From contig NZ_CP114289.2 in assembly GCF_027111315.2 (NCBI RefSeq), positions 2,604,001 to 2,668,000 on the forward strand: a DNA stretch of 64,000 nucleotides. Reading direction: 5' to 3'. Made by a program: the position numbers and the translations under genes. The stretch comes from Flavobacterium limnophilum. GTDB lineage: Bacteria; Bacteroidota; Bacteroidia; Flavobacteriales; Flavobacteriaceae. Position 1 is the first letter of the stretch, and each line of letters starts with the position of its first letter. Shown in pieces: positions 36,076-44,151 of the stretch. Under the pieces are notes generated by a model. It saw nothing but the letters and a program-made list of their open reading frames with translations, had not been told where the DNA came from and searched no databases.

Positions 36076-37155
36076 ATGGCAAAAAGAAAGATACTTTTTC
36101 TTGGAGAAACCTACAGGGCCGACGCCATCACCTGGATGAACGGCTTGAAAGAATTTGGCGATTTTGAAATTATTAGCTGGGAATTAAAAACGTCGAACAA
36201 TACTTTTTTTAGTCGATTACTACGAATTTGCGAATTCAGCACGGCTCTTTTGCAAATCAAGAAACTCATCAAAAAGCAGCAACCCGACATGGTCATTGCC
36301 GAAAGAACGACCAGTTATGGTTTTCTTGCCACATTGTCAGGCGTGAAACCAGTGGCGATTGCGCAACAAGGCAGAACCGATTTGTGGCCCGAAAAATCCA
36401 TTTTGCTGCCACTCAAAAAAATCATCCAGCATTACGCTTTCGAAAAAGCCGACTTGATTCACGCCTGGGGACCGGTCATGACCATTTCGATGAAGAAAGC
36501 CAATGTCGACATGAACAAAGTTTTGGTCTTGCCAAAAGGAATCAATTTGGAGCAATTTGGAAACAAAAAAAAAACCAGCACCGAAAAAATAACAGCCATC
36601 GTAACCCGTTCGTTAATGCCGGAATACCGACACGAAACCATCCTGAAAGCCTTTGGGATTTTAAACCAAAGAGGAATTGATTTCGAATTAACCATTGTTG
36701 GCGATGGAAAACTATTGCCGATATTGAAGGAATTGGCAACAAAATTAAATATTGCAAACAAGGTGAATTTTACGGGTCGAATTCCAAACACAAAATTGCC
36801 GGAGCTGTTGCAACAATCCAATTTTTACATCAGCATGCCCATAACCGAAGGCGTTTCGGCTTCTTTGTTTGAGGCGATGGCTTCCAATTGTTACCCCGTT
36901 GTGACCGATATTCCGGGAAACCAAAGCTGGATCAAGCACCGTAAAAACGGACAATTGATAACCATTAACGACACTGAAATGCTTGCCGACGAACTGCTTT
37001 GGTCATTCGAAAACAGCGAATATCGAAATGGAGCAATCATAAAAAACAGAAAATTTGTGGAAGAGAATGCAAATTACAAAACCAATATGAAAATCATTGT
37101 CGACAAATATCACGAATTAATCAACGCATCAAAAACCAATACAGATAAATTTTAA
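36076..37155 (+). CDS. Glycosyltransferase family 4 protein
   Basis: The 359-residue protein has a GT-B fold pattern. An N-terminal domain with MVIAERTTSYGFLATL and HAWGPVMTISM is followed by a C-terminal domain with TAIVTRSLMPEYRHETILKA and ITEGVSASLFEAMASNCYPVV, which is the EX7E sugar nucleotide site. The target is unknown. It lies outside the polysaccharide cluster at 15738-20860 and next to murB. Confidence 0.9.
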   Translation: MAKRKILFLGETYRADAITWMNGLKEFGDFEIISWELKTSNNTFFSRLLRICEFSTALLQIKKLIKKQQPDMVIAERTTSYGFLATLSGVKPVAIAQQGRTDLWPEKSILLPLKKIIQHYAFEKADLIHAWGPVMTISMKKANVDMNKVLVLPKGINLEQFGNKKKTSTEKITAIVTRSLMPEYRHETILKAFGILNQRGIDFELTIVGDGKLLPILKELATKLNIANKVNFTGRIPNTKLPELLQQSNFYISMPITEGVSASLFEAMASNCYPVVTDIPGNQSWIKHRKNGQLITINDTEMLADELLWSFENSEYRNGAIIKNRKFVEENANYKTNMKIIVDKYHELINASKTNTDKF

Positions 37156-37193
37156 TACTTACTTTTGGTCAAGATTCAAAACGCACTCCCTTT

Positions 37194-38207
37194 ATGGAAA
37201 TACAGACTAATTTTTCTCTAAAAAACTACAATACTTTTGGCATCGAAGCCAAGGCAAGACAATTCGTTGCCGTTCACAACACAACTGAATTAAAGACGAT
37301 TCTGGAACAAAATGAATCCGAAAAAAAATTTATTCTGGGTGGTGGAAGCAACATGCTTTTGACCAAAGACTTGGATGCCTTGGTAATCCACGTCGATTTG
37401 AAAGGCAAAAAAATCATCCAGGAAGACGACGATTTTGTTTGGGTCGAAAGTCAAGCCGGCGAAAACTGGCACGAATTCGTGCTTTGGACCATTGACCAAA
37501 ACTTCGGCGGATTGGAAAATATGTCGCTCATTCCGGGAAATGTGGGCACGACTCCAGTGCAAAATATTGGCGCTTATGGCACCGAAATAAAAGACACCTT
37601 TGTTTCTTGCGAAGCGTTGACCATCAAAAACCAGGAAATCAAAAAATTCACCAAGGCGGAATGTCATTTTGGATACCGAGAAAGTGTTTTCAAAAACGAG
37701 GCAAAAGACCAATACGTCATCACTTCGGTGGTTTTCAAATTGACGAAACACAACCATAAAATCAATATTTCCTATGGTGACATTAGTGGGGAATTGGCCA
37801 AAAACAACATCACGAATCCAACCTTAAAAGACGTGAGCAATGCCGTAATTGCCATTCGCCAAAGCAAATTGCCCGACCCGAAGGAGTTGGGAAACAGCGG
37901 CAGTTTCTTTAAAAATCCCATCCTTTTGAAATCCGATTTCGAGGAAATACACCAAAAATTTCCAGAAATGAAATATTACGAAGTTTCTGAAACCGAAGTC
38001 AAAGTTCCTGCAGGTTGGCTCATAGAACAAGCCGGCTTCAAGGGAAAACGTTTTGGCGATGCGGGAATCCACAAAAACCAAGCTTTGGTTTTGGTCAATT
38101 ATGGCAATGCAACGGGACAAGAAATTCTGGATGTTTCGAAAACTATCCAAAACACCATTTTCAAGACTTTTGGCATTCATATAGAAGCTGAAGTGAACGT
38201 GATTTAA
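37194..38207 (+). CDS. murB: UDP-N-acetylmuramate dehydrogenase
   Basis: The 337-residue flavoprotein has the FAD-binding segment FILGGGSNMLLTKD, SLIPGNVGTTPVQNIGAYG, the FGYRESVFK loop of type I MurB enzymes and the active-site region ELGNSGSFFKNP. It reduces the enolpyruvyl group to form UDP-MurNAc for peptidoglycan. It is the most recognisable member of this stretch and stands in its own spacer. Confidence 0.96.
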   Translation: MEIQTNFSLKNYNTFGIEAKARQFVAVHNTTELKTILEQNESEKKFILGGGSNMLLTKDLDALVIHVDLKGKKIIQEDDDFVWVESQAGENWHEFVLWTIDQNFGGLENMSLIPGNVGTTPVQNIGAYGTEIKDTFVSCEALTIKNQEIKKFTKAECHFGYRESVFKNEAKDQYVITSVVFKLTKHNHKINISYGDISGELAKNNITNPTLKDVSNAVIAIRQSKLPDPKELGNSGSFFKNPILLKSDFEEIHQKFPEMKYYEVSETEVKVPAGWLIEQAGFKGKRFGDAGIHKNQALVLVNYGNATGQEILDVSKTIQNTIFKTFGIHIEAEVNVI

Positions 38208-38250
38208 TGTGCGAGGTTAGAAGTGGGAAGTTAGAAATTAGAAGTCAAAA
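38208..38250. repeat. Stutter spacer of GTTAGAAG/GTGGGAAG words
   Basis: The tract after murB repeats GAGGTTAGAAGTGGGAAG and TTAGAAATTAGAAG. A near-identical word set lies at 29060-29093 between the rhomboid genes, and a related one at 60226-60262. Confidence 0.55.
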
Positions 38251-38334
38251 TTATCAAGGCAGCTACTATATATCGTGATGAAATTTAGATTATAATAATT
38301 GCCGTTTATCGATGGTTTATTGACAATGGATAAT

Positions 38335-38342
38335 TACCTTTG
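38335..38342 (+). promoter_or_regulatory. Promoter -7 box for the GT2 gene
   Basis: TACCTTTG matches TAnnTTTG. It overlaps an in-frame TTG at 38340, so that codon cannot be the start of a transcript from this promoter; ATG 38373 is preferred. Confidence 0.55.
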
Positions 38343-38372
38343 CACAGATTTAAAAAAAGAAGCCAAGCCTAT

Positions 38373-39479
38373 ATGTTACTCTTTACTTTATACTTATTTA
38401 TTGTTGTAGTTGCCATTCAACTTGCGTATTATCTGATTATTTTCGGGAAATTTGCTTTCGCCAAAGCGCAGAAATCAAATCCAAAAAAAATCTCGGTTTC
38501 CGTGATTGTTTGCGCCAAAAATGAAGGCGAAAACGTGGCTAAATATGTTCCATTGCTTGCCGAACAAGATTATCCTGATTTTGAAATCATCCTGATTGAC
38601 GATGCTTCGAGCGACAATACCTTGGATATTTTCGAAGAATTCGAAAAACAATATTCCAATGTAAGATTGGTAAAAGTAAAAAACAACGAGGCGTTTTGGG
38701 GAAACAAAAAATACGCCTTGACCCTTGGAATAAAAGCTTCCAAAAAAGACTACCTGCTTTTCACGGATGCCGATTGTTATCCCGCTTCCAAAGACTGGAT
38801 TACGACGATGAGTTCCCAATTCACGATGCACAAAACCATCGTTTTGGGGTATGGTGCTTATGAAAAAGTGGCGAACTCTTTCCTGAACAAAATCATCCGT
38901 TTTGAAACCCTGCTTACGGCAGTCCAATATTTTTCTTGGGCAAAAGCAGGTTGTCCCTATATGGGAATCGGCCGCAATTTGGCCTACAAAAAAGAAGAAT
39001 TTTTTAACGTAAACGGCTTTATCAGCCACATACAAGTCCGTTCCGGTGACGACGATTTATTCATCAATCAAGTGGCCAAAAGCAAGAATACCGCACTTTG
39101 TTACGCTCCTGAAAGTTTCACGTATTCGCAGCCAAAAACCAAATTCAAGGATTGGTTTACCCAAAAAAGAAGACACGTCTCCACGGCCAATTTGTATAAA
39201 CCTTTTGACAAAATCCAACTGGCTCTTTTTTATGTTTCGCAGTTGTTGTTTTTGATTTTAGCCACTGTTTTATTGGCATTCCAATACCAATGGATCATCG
39301 TTTTGAGTTTGGTAGGATTCCGTTATTTGTTCACTTGGATCACCCTGGGATTCTCGGCCGGAAAATTAAAAGAAAAAGATGTGATGTATTGGTTTCCAAT
39401 TATTGAAATTGTGCTTATCTTCACGCAATTAAATGTATTCATCACGAATATTTTCTCAAAACCGGTATATTGGAAATAA
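38373..39479 (+). CDS. Glycosyltransferase family 2 membrane protein
   Basis: The start was set at ATG 38373 (MLLFTLYLFIVVVAIQLAYY), downstream of the promoter -7 box. The product of 368 residues has an N-terminal membrane helix, a GT2 domain with VIVCAKNEGENVAKYVP, ILIDDASSDNTL and FTDADCYPAS (metal-binding acidic motif), and three C-terminal helices. The QKRRH segment after RSGDDDLFINQ resembles the QxxRW motif of processive enzymes. The product is unknown. The sigma factor gene overlaps its stop. Confidence 0.88.
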   Translation: MLLFTLYLFIVVVAIQLAYYLIIFGKFAFAKAQKSNPKKISVSVIVCAKNEGENVAKYVPLLAEQDYPDFEIILIDDASSDNTLDIFEEFEKQYSNVRLVKVKNNEAFWGNKKYALTLGIKASKKDYLLFTDADCYPASKDWITTMSSQFTMHKTIVLGYGAYEKVANSFLNKIIRFETLLTAVQYFSWAKAGCPYMGIGRNLAYKKEEFFNVNGFISHIQVRSGDDDLFINQVAKSKNTALCYAPESFTYSQPKTKFKDWFTQKRRHVSTANLYKPFDKIQLALFYVSQLLFLILATVLLAFQYQWIIVLSLVGFRYLFTWITLGFSAGKLKEKDVMYWFPIIEIVLIFTQLNVFITNIFSKPVYWK

Positions 39480-40021
39480 ATCAACAAATCGAAAAAGCAA
39501 AAAAAGGCGATCAAACGGCCTTCACTTTTCTGTTGGATTTTTATTGGAACGAGGTCTATGGTTTTATGCTCAAACGCACCGAAAACGAGACCAATGCCGA
39601 GGACATCACCATCGAAACTTTCTCGAAAGCATTCGACAAAATAGCCACTTACAATCCGGAATTCCAGTTCAACACTTGGCTGATTGCTATTGCCAAAAAC
39701 GTCCACATCGACTTGATGCGCAAAAAGAAATCTAGTCTTTTTATCGAAATCACGGACGACGAAGACCAGCAAGCCTACAACATTGCCGACACCACTCCAT
39801 CGGCGGAAGACGAATTAATCACCGAGCAAAACCTTTCGCAGTTACTGCAATTCATCAAACAACTCAAACCGCATTACCAGGAAGTCATCCAGCTGCGCTA
39901 TTTCCAGGAAATGAGCTATCAGGAAATTGCCAACAAAATTGACGAACCCCTGAGCAACGTCAAAATAAAACTGCTTCGCGCCAAGAAATTGTTGGCAGAA
40001 ATCATCCAGGATAATCGATAG
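39470..40021 (+). CDS. ECF-type RNA polymerase sigma factor
   Basis: The TTG start at 39470 overlaps the GT2 stop. The 183-residue protein has a sigma2 region (AFTFLLDFYWNEVYGFMLKR, ENETNAEDITIETFSKAF, FNTWLIAIAKNVHIDLMRK) and a sigma4 region (LKPHYQEVIQLRYFQEMSYQ and EIANKIDEPLSNVKIKLLRAKKLL). No anti-sigma gene is adjacent; a Fic gene follows instead. The last 60 nt (39961-40020) are duplicated, with three mismatches, at 41296-41355. Confidence 0.92.
   Translation: MEINQQIEKAKKGDQTAFTFLLDFYWNEVYGFMLKRTENETNAEDITIETFSKAFDKIATYNPEFQFNTWLIAIAKNVHIDLMRKKKSSLFIEITDDEDQQAYNIADTTPSAEDELITEQNLSQLLQFIKQLKPHYQEVIQLRYFQEMSYQEIANKIDEPLSNVKIKLLRAKKLLAEIIQDNR
39961..40020 (+). repeat. Intact copy of a 60-bp direct repeat at the sigma-factor 3' end
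   Basis: These 60 bp encode the last codons of the ECF sigma factor and match 41296-41355 with three substitutions. The Fic gene lies between the copies, which makes them candidate attachment or recombination sites. Confidence 0.85.
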
Positions 40022-40089
40022 TTTATTTAGACAGGCTTACACAAAAAAATAACCTGCTTAATCATTGCGGTGAAAAAACACAACAAACA

Positions 40090-40128
40090 CCGCAAATTTG
40101 CGGTAAATAAAACCTATATTTACCGCAA
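40090..40128 (+). promoter_or_regulatory. Candidate operator cluster of the fic gene
   Basis: CCGCAAATTTGCGG (40090-40103) is a perfect 14-bp palindrome. TTGCGGTAAATA (40098-40109) is then mirrored exactly by TATTTACCGCAA (40117-40128). The half-site CCGCAAA therefore occurs three times just before the Fic start at 40143. Confidence 0.6.
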
Positions 40129-40142
40129 AATAATTTTAGGCA

Positions 40143-41249
40143 ATGGCTAAATACATCTACGAGCATAGCAACTGGACAAAATTTACTTGGCAAGACAAAA
40201 GCATTAATGTCGTGTTTGGCGAGGTACGCCTGATGCAAGGCAAAATCATAGGACAAATGAACACTTTAGGCTTTTCGGCAAAAGAAGAAGCCACACTTAC
40301 TGCCTTAACTTTAGACGTGGTAAAATCATCGGAAATAGAAGGTGAATTGCTCAACTTCGACCAAGTGCGCTCCTCCATAGCAAGGCGATTAGGCATCAAT
40401 ATCGCAGGACTTGTACCCAGCAACCGCCACATAGAAGGCGTGGTAGAAATGATGCTTGATGCCACACAACGACATACACTTCCATTAACTGAAAATCGTT
40501 TGTTTGGTTGGCACGCAGCCCTTTTCCCTACAGGATTTAGCGGCCCATATAAAATAGAAACAGGACAATATCGAACAGGCGAAATGCAAGTGGTTTCAGG
40601 TGCCATGGGCAAAGAAAAAGTGCATTATGAAGCCGTAAAACCCGAACTTGTTAAAGCAGAAATGGACAAATTCTTGGATTGGTTCAATAACGACAACAGT
40701 CTTGATCTCGTATTGAAAGCTGCCATAGCGCACTTTTGGTTTATCATTATTCACCCTTTTGATGACGGAAACGGCAGAATTGGAAGAGCCATAACCGATA
40801 TGTTGCTTGCCCGTGCCGAAGACAGCGGCGACCGTTTTTACAGCATGTCGAGCCAAATTTTAATAGAACGAAAACAGTATTATGAAGTATTGCAAAAAGT
40901 GCAACATAGCACAGGCGATATTACCGAATGGCTCGAATGGTTTTTACATTGCTTGAAAAACGCCATGCTTGCCACCGAAAACACCACGCAAAAAATCCTG
41001 CATAAAGCTGCATTTTGGAAATTGCACGAACAAACGTCCATCAACGAAAGACAACGACTGGTGCTCAACAAACTCTTTGATGGTTTTGAAGGAAAACTGC
41101 AAACCTCAAAATGGGCCAAAATTACCAAAACCTCAACCGACACCGCTTTAAGAGACATAAAAGACTTGGTAGCCAAAGGTATTTTACAACAAACCAACGA
41201 AGGCGGACGAAACGCCAATTATGAATTAATGGACTTCAAATTAGAATAA
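40143..41249 (+). CDS. Fic family AMPylase with DUF4172 domain
   Basis: The 368-residue protein starts with a DUF4172-type region, then has the inhibitory class II motif SSEIEG (about residues 62-67, pattern S-x3-E-G) and the complete Fic catalytic motif HPFDDGNGRIGR (about 204-215). A C-terminal winged-helix-like segment (LQTSKWAKITKTSTDTALRDIKDL) could bind DNA. Fic enzymes transfer AMP to protein hydroxyls; the N-terminal glutamate blocks ATP binding until relieved. Palindromes upstream suggest self-repression through the winged helix. The target is unknown. Confidence 0.93.
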   Translation: MAKYIYEHSNWTKFTWQDKSINVVFGEVRLMQGKIIGQMNTLGFSAKEEATLTALTLDVVKSSEIEGELLNFDQVRSSIARRLGINIAGLVPSNRHIEGVVEMMLDATQRHTLPLTENRLFGWHAALFPTGFSGPYKIETGQYRTGEMQVVSGAMGKEKVHYEAVKPELVKAEMDKFLDWFNNDNSLDLVLKAAIAHFWFIIIHPFDDGNGRIGRAITDMLLARAEDSGDRFYSMSSQILIERKQYYEVLQKVQHSTGDITEWLEWFLHCLKNAMLATENTTQKILHKAAFWKLHEQTSINERQRLVLNKLFDGFEGKLQTSKWAKITKTSTDTALRDIKDLVAKGILQQTNEGGRNANYELMDFKLE

Positions 41250-41295
41250 TCTGTCCTTTGGCAATATGGTGGGTTTAGTTTTAATTGGAGACTGG

Positions 41296-41355
41296 CAAAA
41301 TAAAACTGCTTCGCGCCAAGAAATTGTTGGTAGAAATCATCTAGGATAATAGATA
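41296..41355 (+). pseudogene. Decayed copy of the ECF sigma-factor 3' end
   Basis: This matches 39961-40020 at 57 of 60 positions, with changes to the bases at about positions 36, 47 and 56 of the repeat. The similarity continues weakly into the downstream spacer. The copy is not attached to any coding frame, so it is a remnant created by duplication or by insertion of the fic segment. Confidence 0.8.
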
Positions 41356-41467
41356 GTTATTTGGGCAAACAAAACAACCAAACTCATTATTTGTTGCAGA
41401 AAATTCTCAATACACTTTTACTTTCAACCAATTAAGCACCAAAATCTTTCAATAATCAAAAAGGCAC

Positions 41468-41500
41468 TTTGATAATTTGTAAAATAAATCCCTATATTTG
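41468..41500 (+). promoter_or_regulatory. Candidate promoter for the HEPN gene
   Basis: TTTG at 41468-41471, a 21-bp spacer and TATATTTG at 41493-41500 fit the Bacteroidota promoter. Transcription would give a leader of about 245 nt before 41750, opposed by the minus-strand RNA. Confidence 0.45.
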
Positions 41501-41594
41501 AAAATAAATAAACACTGACATTTGTCAAACAAAGCGAACCCATTTTAAGGATGATAAATAGGATGCAGTCAGACCTAAAAATTCAAGTTAGAAA

Positions 41595-41720
41595 AATAAA
41601 AAAAGACCAGTAATAAAACTGGCCTTATTTCTAGGGGAAGGAAAAACCCGACTGCCGTGGCAGTTTATAGAATTCCAAACCCCTTTCTATATCTTGGAAT
41701 AAAATTCATTCATATATCTT
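41595..41720 (-). ncRNA. Candidate small RNA, possibly 6S-like
   Basis: On the minus strand a -7 box (TACTTTTG, 41724-41731) is followed by about 125 nt and a good rho-independent terminator. The terminator stem is GGCCAGT/ACTGGTC (41624 to 41605) with one G-U pair and a 7-base U-run (41604-41598). The body folds into a GGGG/CCCC closing stem (41683-41680 with 41637-41634), a large unpaired bubble and an apical stem ACTGCC/GGCAGT. A stem-bubble-stem of this size is the 6S RNA shape. No open frame fits. The 6S-Flavo family is a possible match, which I cannot confirm. Confidence 0.45.
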
Positions 41721-41723
41721 GGA

Positions 41724-41731
41724 CAAAAGTA
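41724..41731 (-). promoter_or_regulatory. Promoter -7 box of the candidate small RNA
   Basis: On the minus strand this is TACTTTTG, matching TAnnTTTG; TTTG-type -33 candidates lie 15 and 21 nt upstream at 41747 and 41753. Confidence 0.5.
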
Positions 41732-41749
41732 CATAAAAAATAGTATCAA

Positions 41750-43513
41750 ATGCAAAACATTATCTTAAATTATCCTACTTCAAATATTCAAAAATTATTT
41801 ATTGCCAAAGGAAGTGAATTGCTTTATAAAGGAAGTTTAGATACTTATAGATTGAAATTGCATAATCCAAAAACTATAATTGAAGAATTAGTATCTGTCT
41901 GTAAATCTTCTTTTTTAACAAATAACGATTACGCTCAAGCATCAGCAAGCGAGCTAACAACTCTTTTAAATGAAGATAATGATGGATTAAAATTCATTAA
42001 AGTTAACCGTAAATATTTTCTGGAACTTTTAAAAAACACAAAAAAAGAAAACTATAATAGGATTATTCAAGCATGCAAACTTATTCTTTCTGACAATAAA
42101 AATTATCAAGAATATTTATTTGATGAAATTGAAAATTCTTTGCTAACATTCGACGAAAATCAAGAAGCAAATATTGTGCACAATGAGCACAAAAAACTTA
42201 TACTTCAGTTAACCTACTTATTTGTAGAACTAATTAATAAAGGATTCACTAAACAATATTTATATAAGTTATTTCAAGTTATTTTCATTTACAAAAATGA
42301 ACACGATTGGCTTTTTGAAGAAAGATACTCTGATTGGAAATCTTTGCGAGATAGACCAAAAGAAAATTACACTATCGTTTTTAATATTATTGGTAACGAT
42401 TTTCAAATTTCTCAACTTCAAAAAATTGATGGAACATATGAAGGAATGAATAGTAAATCGAGAAAAAAATTAGAGAAAATTGTATCTGAAAGAGTCAAGA
42501 TTTTCCTGAATGATAATAAAATGGGAAAATTAATTTCTATGAATGTTACAGCTTTTGATCATTATAAAGCCTTGGAAATATCTCGAGAGAAGTTGTCAAG
42601 AGACTTGGATTTATATCATTTAGGATTAAATAGCCATATCTTCGAAATAGATTTACAAGCTGCAGTTGTTGGAACAATCAATCCCGAAAAATCATCAACA
42701 ATTCCAGTCAACTATCAAATAGATGGATATCTTAATAAGAATACCGAGACATTTGATAGGTTATTAAAAAAGGTAACTAAAATGAGAGGAAATAATATCG
42801 ATGATGATAGTTACGACAAGATTTTTTCAGCTATAAGATACTTAAGAACAGGAAGTGAATCGCCAGAATTAGAGACAAAGCTTCTCAATTATTGGATTGG
42901 ATTAGAATACATCTTTACTTCAGTTAATAGTGAAGAGAAAACGATAGATAGAATTAGAAAATATTATCCTATTTGCCACTCTTTAGTTTATGCAAAACGA
43001 AATTTATTTGACTTTCATAAATCTATAATAAGACATGAGATTTCAAATACTATCACAGATTTTGATTTCAATCCATCAATTGAGTATCTAACAAAACACA
43101 ATACCTATAATGAAATTTTTGCTAATTCAACAAATGAATTATTAAAATTTAGAGCTTTGTATTTTCAAAAATGGGTGGAAGACCCAAGTAATATTGGAAC
43201 CGCATTAAAAAAACACTCTGATAACCTAAAGTGGAATCTAACTCGATTATACAGAATTCGGAATGAGATTGTTCATAATGCAGCAATCAAAAACGGAATC
43301 TATGTAAATATTTCACATATGAAATATTATTTAACTTTTATTCTAAATTCTATCTTGGATTTTATGTCTAATGATTCTTTAGATATAGATGATGATGGAA
43401 AAATAACAATAGAAGATTACTTTATAGCTCAAGATATTATGTTAGGTTCATTGAAAGGCAGTACAATTCAAAATTATTTAAAAATCAGATTTCCTAGACA
43501 AATTTTACATTAA
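41750..43513 (+). CDS. Unrecognised 587-aa protein with HEPN-type RNase motif (ApeA-like candidate)
   Basis: I do not recognise the family as a whole. The protein is mostly helical, with no signal peptide or membrane segment. Near the C-terminus LYRIRNEIVHNAAI contains R-N-x3-H (about residues 504-509), the catalytic motif of HEPN ribonucleases, and upstream LETKLLNYWIGLEYIFT resembles the first helix of Apea-type HEPN domains. The remaining 400 or so residues could sense a trigger. The gene is visibly more AT-rich than its neighbours and lies in an accessory segment, so horizontal transfer and a phage-defence role are plausible. This is inference. Confidence 0.6.
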   Translation: MQNIILNYPTSNIQKLFIAKGSELLYKGSLDTYRLKLHNPKTIIEELVSVCKSSFLTNNDYAQASASELTTLLNEDNDGLKFIKVNRKYFLELLKNTKKENYNRIIQACKLILSDNKNYQEYLFDEIENSLLTFDENQEANIVHNEHKKLILQLTYLFVELINKGFTKQYLYKLFQVIFIYKNEHDWLFEERYSDWKSLRDRPKENYTIVFNIIGNDFQISQLQKIDGTYEGMNSKSRKKLEKIVSERVKIFLNDNKMGKLISMNVTAFDHYKALEISREKLSRDLDLYHLGLNSHIFEIDLQAAVVGTINPEKSSTIPVNYQIDGYLNKNTETFDRLLKKVTKMRGNNIDDDSYDKIFSAIRYLRTGSESPELETKLLNYWIGLEYIFTSVNSEEKTIDRIRKYYPICHSLVYAKRNLFDFHKSIIRHEISNTITDFDFNPSIEYLTKHNTYNEIFANSTNELLKFRALYFQKWVEDPSNIGTALKKHSDNLKWNLTRLYRIRNEIVHNAAIKNGIYVNISHMKYYLTFILNSILDFMSNDSLDIDDDGKITIEDYFIAQDIMLGSLKGSTIQNYLKIRFPRQILH

Positions 43514-43874
43514 TTTATTGTGCCTAATCGAGTAGACGGCTCCACCCCCGATGAACGGAGTGCGCCTCTCACACTACCGAGCCCTTCAGCTATCCCTCAG
43601 GATAAACCAAGTGGGTCATCCCGATAAAAATCGGGACAAACTGTACTCGGTGGTTTCCCGAAAAATCGGGATAAACTCCAAAGAGATAGATTCATTCAAA
43701 TTATACTGAATTTCTCACTACTGACAACTAATTGCACACAATGTCAAGTAATTCCCGCAAGCAAAAACGGCAATTTCGGTTTTCATGAATTTTTCGAAAA
43801 TTTCCCGGTTTAAACCCAAAAATATTTTGGCAAATAAACCGTAAAAAAATATATTTGCAATCGCTTTGAGAGTG
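43514..43874. other. 361-bp gap between the HEPN gene and tRNA-Pro
   Basis: There is no coding gene. The first 160 bp look like a decayed group II intron end on the minus strand, including two hairpins with the arms CCCGAT/ATCGGG. The rest up to the tRNA shows nothing I can name. Confidence 0.7.
43524..43672 (-). mobile_element. Possible 3'-end fragment of a group II intron
   Basis: Read on the minus strand the segment contains CTCGGTAGTGTGAGAGGC followed by a GC-rich hairpin region and CCGTCTACTCGATT. This is the order seen at the end of bacterial group II introns: the 3' strand of domain V, the TGTGAGAGG linker, domain VI and a terminal CTACTCGAY containing the branch-point A. No reverse transcriptase gene is present and a canonical domain V is not intact. 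Confidence 0.35.
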
Positions 43875-43948
43875 CGGGATGTAGCGCAGCCAGGTAGCGT
43901 ACTAGCATGGGGTGCTAGGGGTCGCTGGTTCGAATCCAGTCATCCCGA
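43875..43948 (+). tRNA. tRNA-Pro (GGG)
   Basis: The 7-bp acceptor arms CGGGATG and CATCCCG pair, the anticodon arm CTAGC/GCTAG encloses the loop ATGGGGT with anticodon GGG, and the T-loop GGTTCGAATCC is canonical. The 3' CCA is not encoded. It borders the accessory segment. Confidence 0.95.
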
Positions 43949-43956
43949 CAGCAACA

Positions 43957-43998
43957 AAAAAGCCTGACTTGTTTAGAGTCGGGCTTTTGTTTTTTTTC
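43957..43998 (+). terminator. Terminator after tRNA-Pro
   Basis: AAAAGCCTGACT and AGTCGGGCTTTT form a stem around GTTTAG-like loop sequence, followed by a T-run interrupted by one G. Confidence 0.8.
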
Positions 43999-44151
43999 GC
44001 AAAGCCCCGAAAACATTGACCCCTATTCTTCTTGTTAAAATATTTTAAAAATAATCACCATTTTACATATTATATCGAATATCTTTTACGTTATCTGTTA
44101 AAAGACACTGCTTATGACATGACAACTACCTAACCATAAAAACCACAAATT

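Larger units (their letters stand above)
41250..41749. other. 500-bp gap between fic and the HEPN gene
   Basis: There is no protein-coding gene. It holds the decayed sigma-factor repeat (41296-41355), a plus promoter (41468-41500), and a probable minus-strand small RNA with terminator and promoter (41595-41731). Confidence 0.75.

Noticed and set aside
43621..43672. Two transcription terminators with arms CCCGAT/ATCGGG
   Set aside because: They lack T-runs and lie in the possible intron fragment; kept only as part of that segment.
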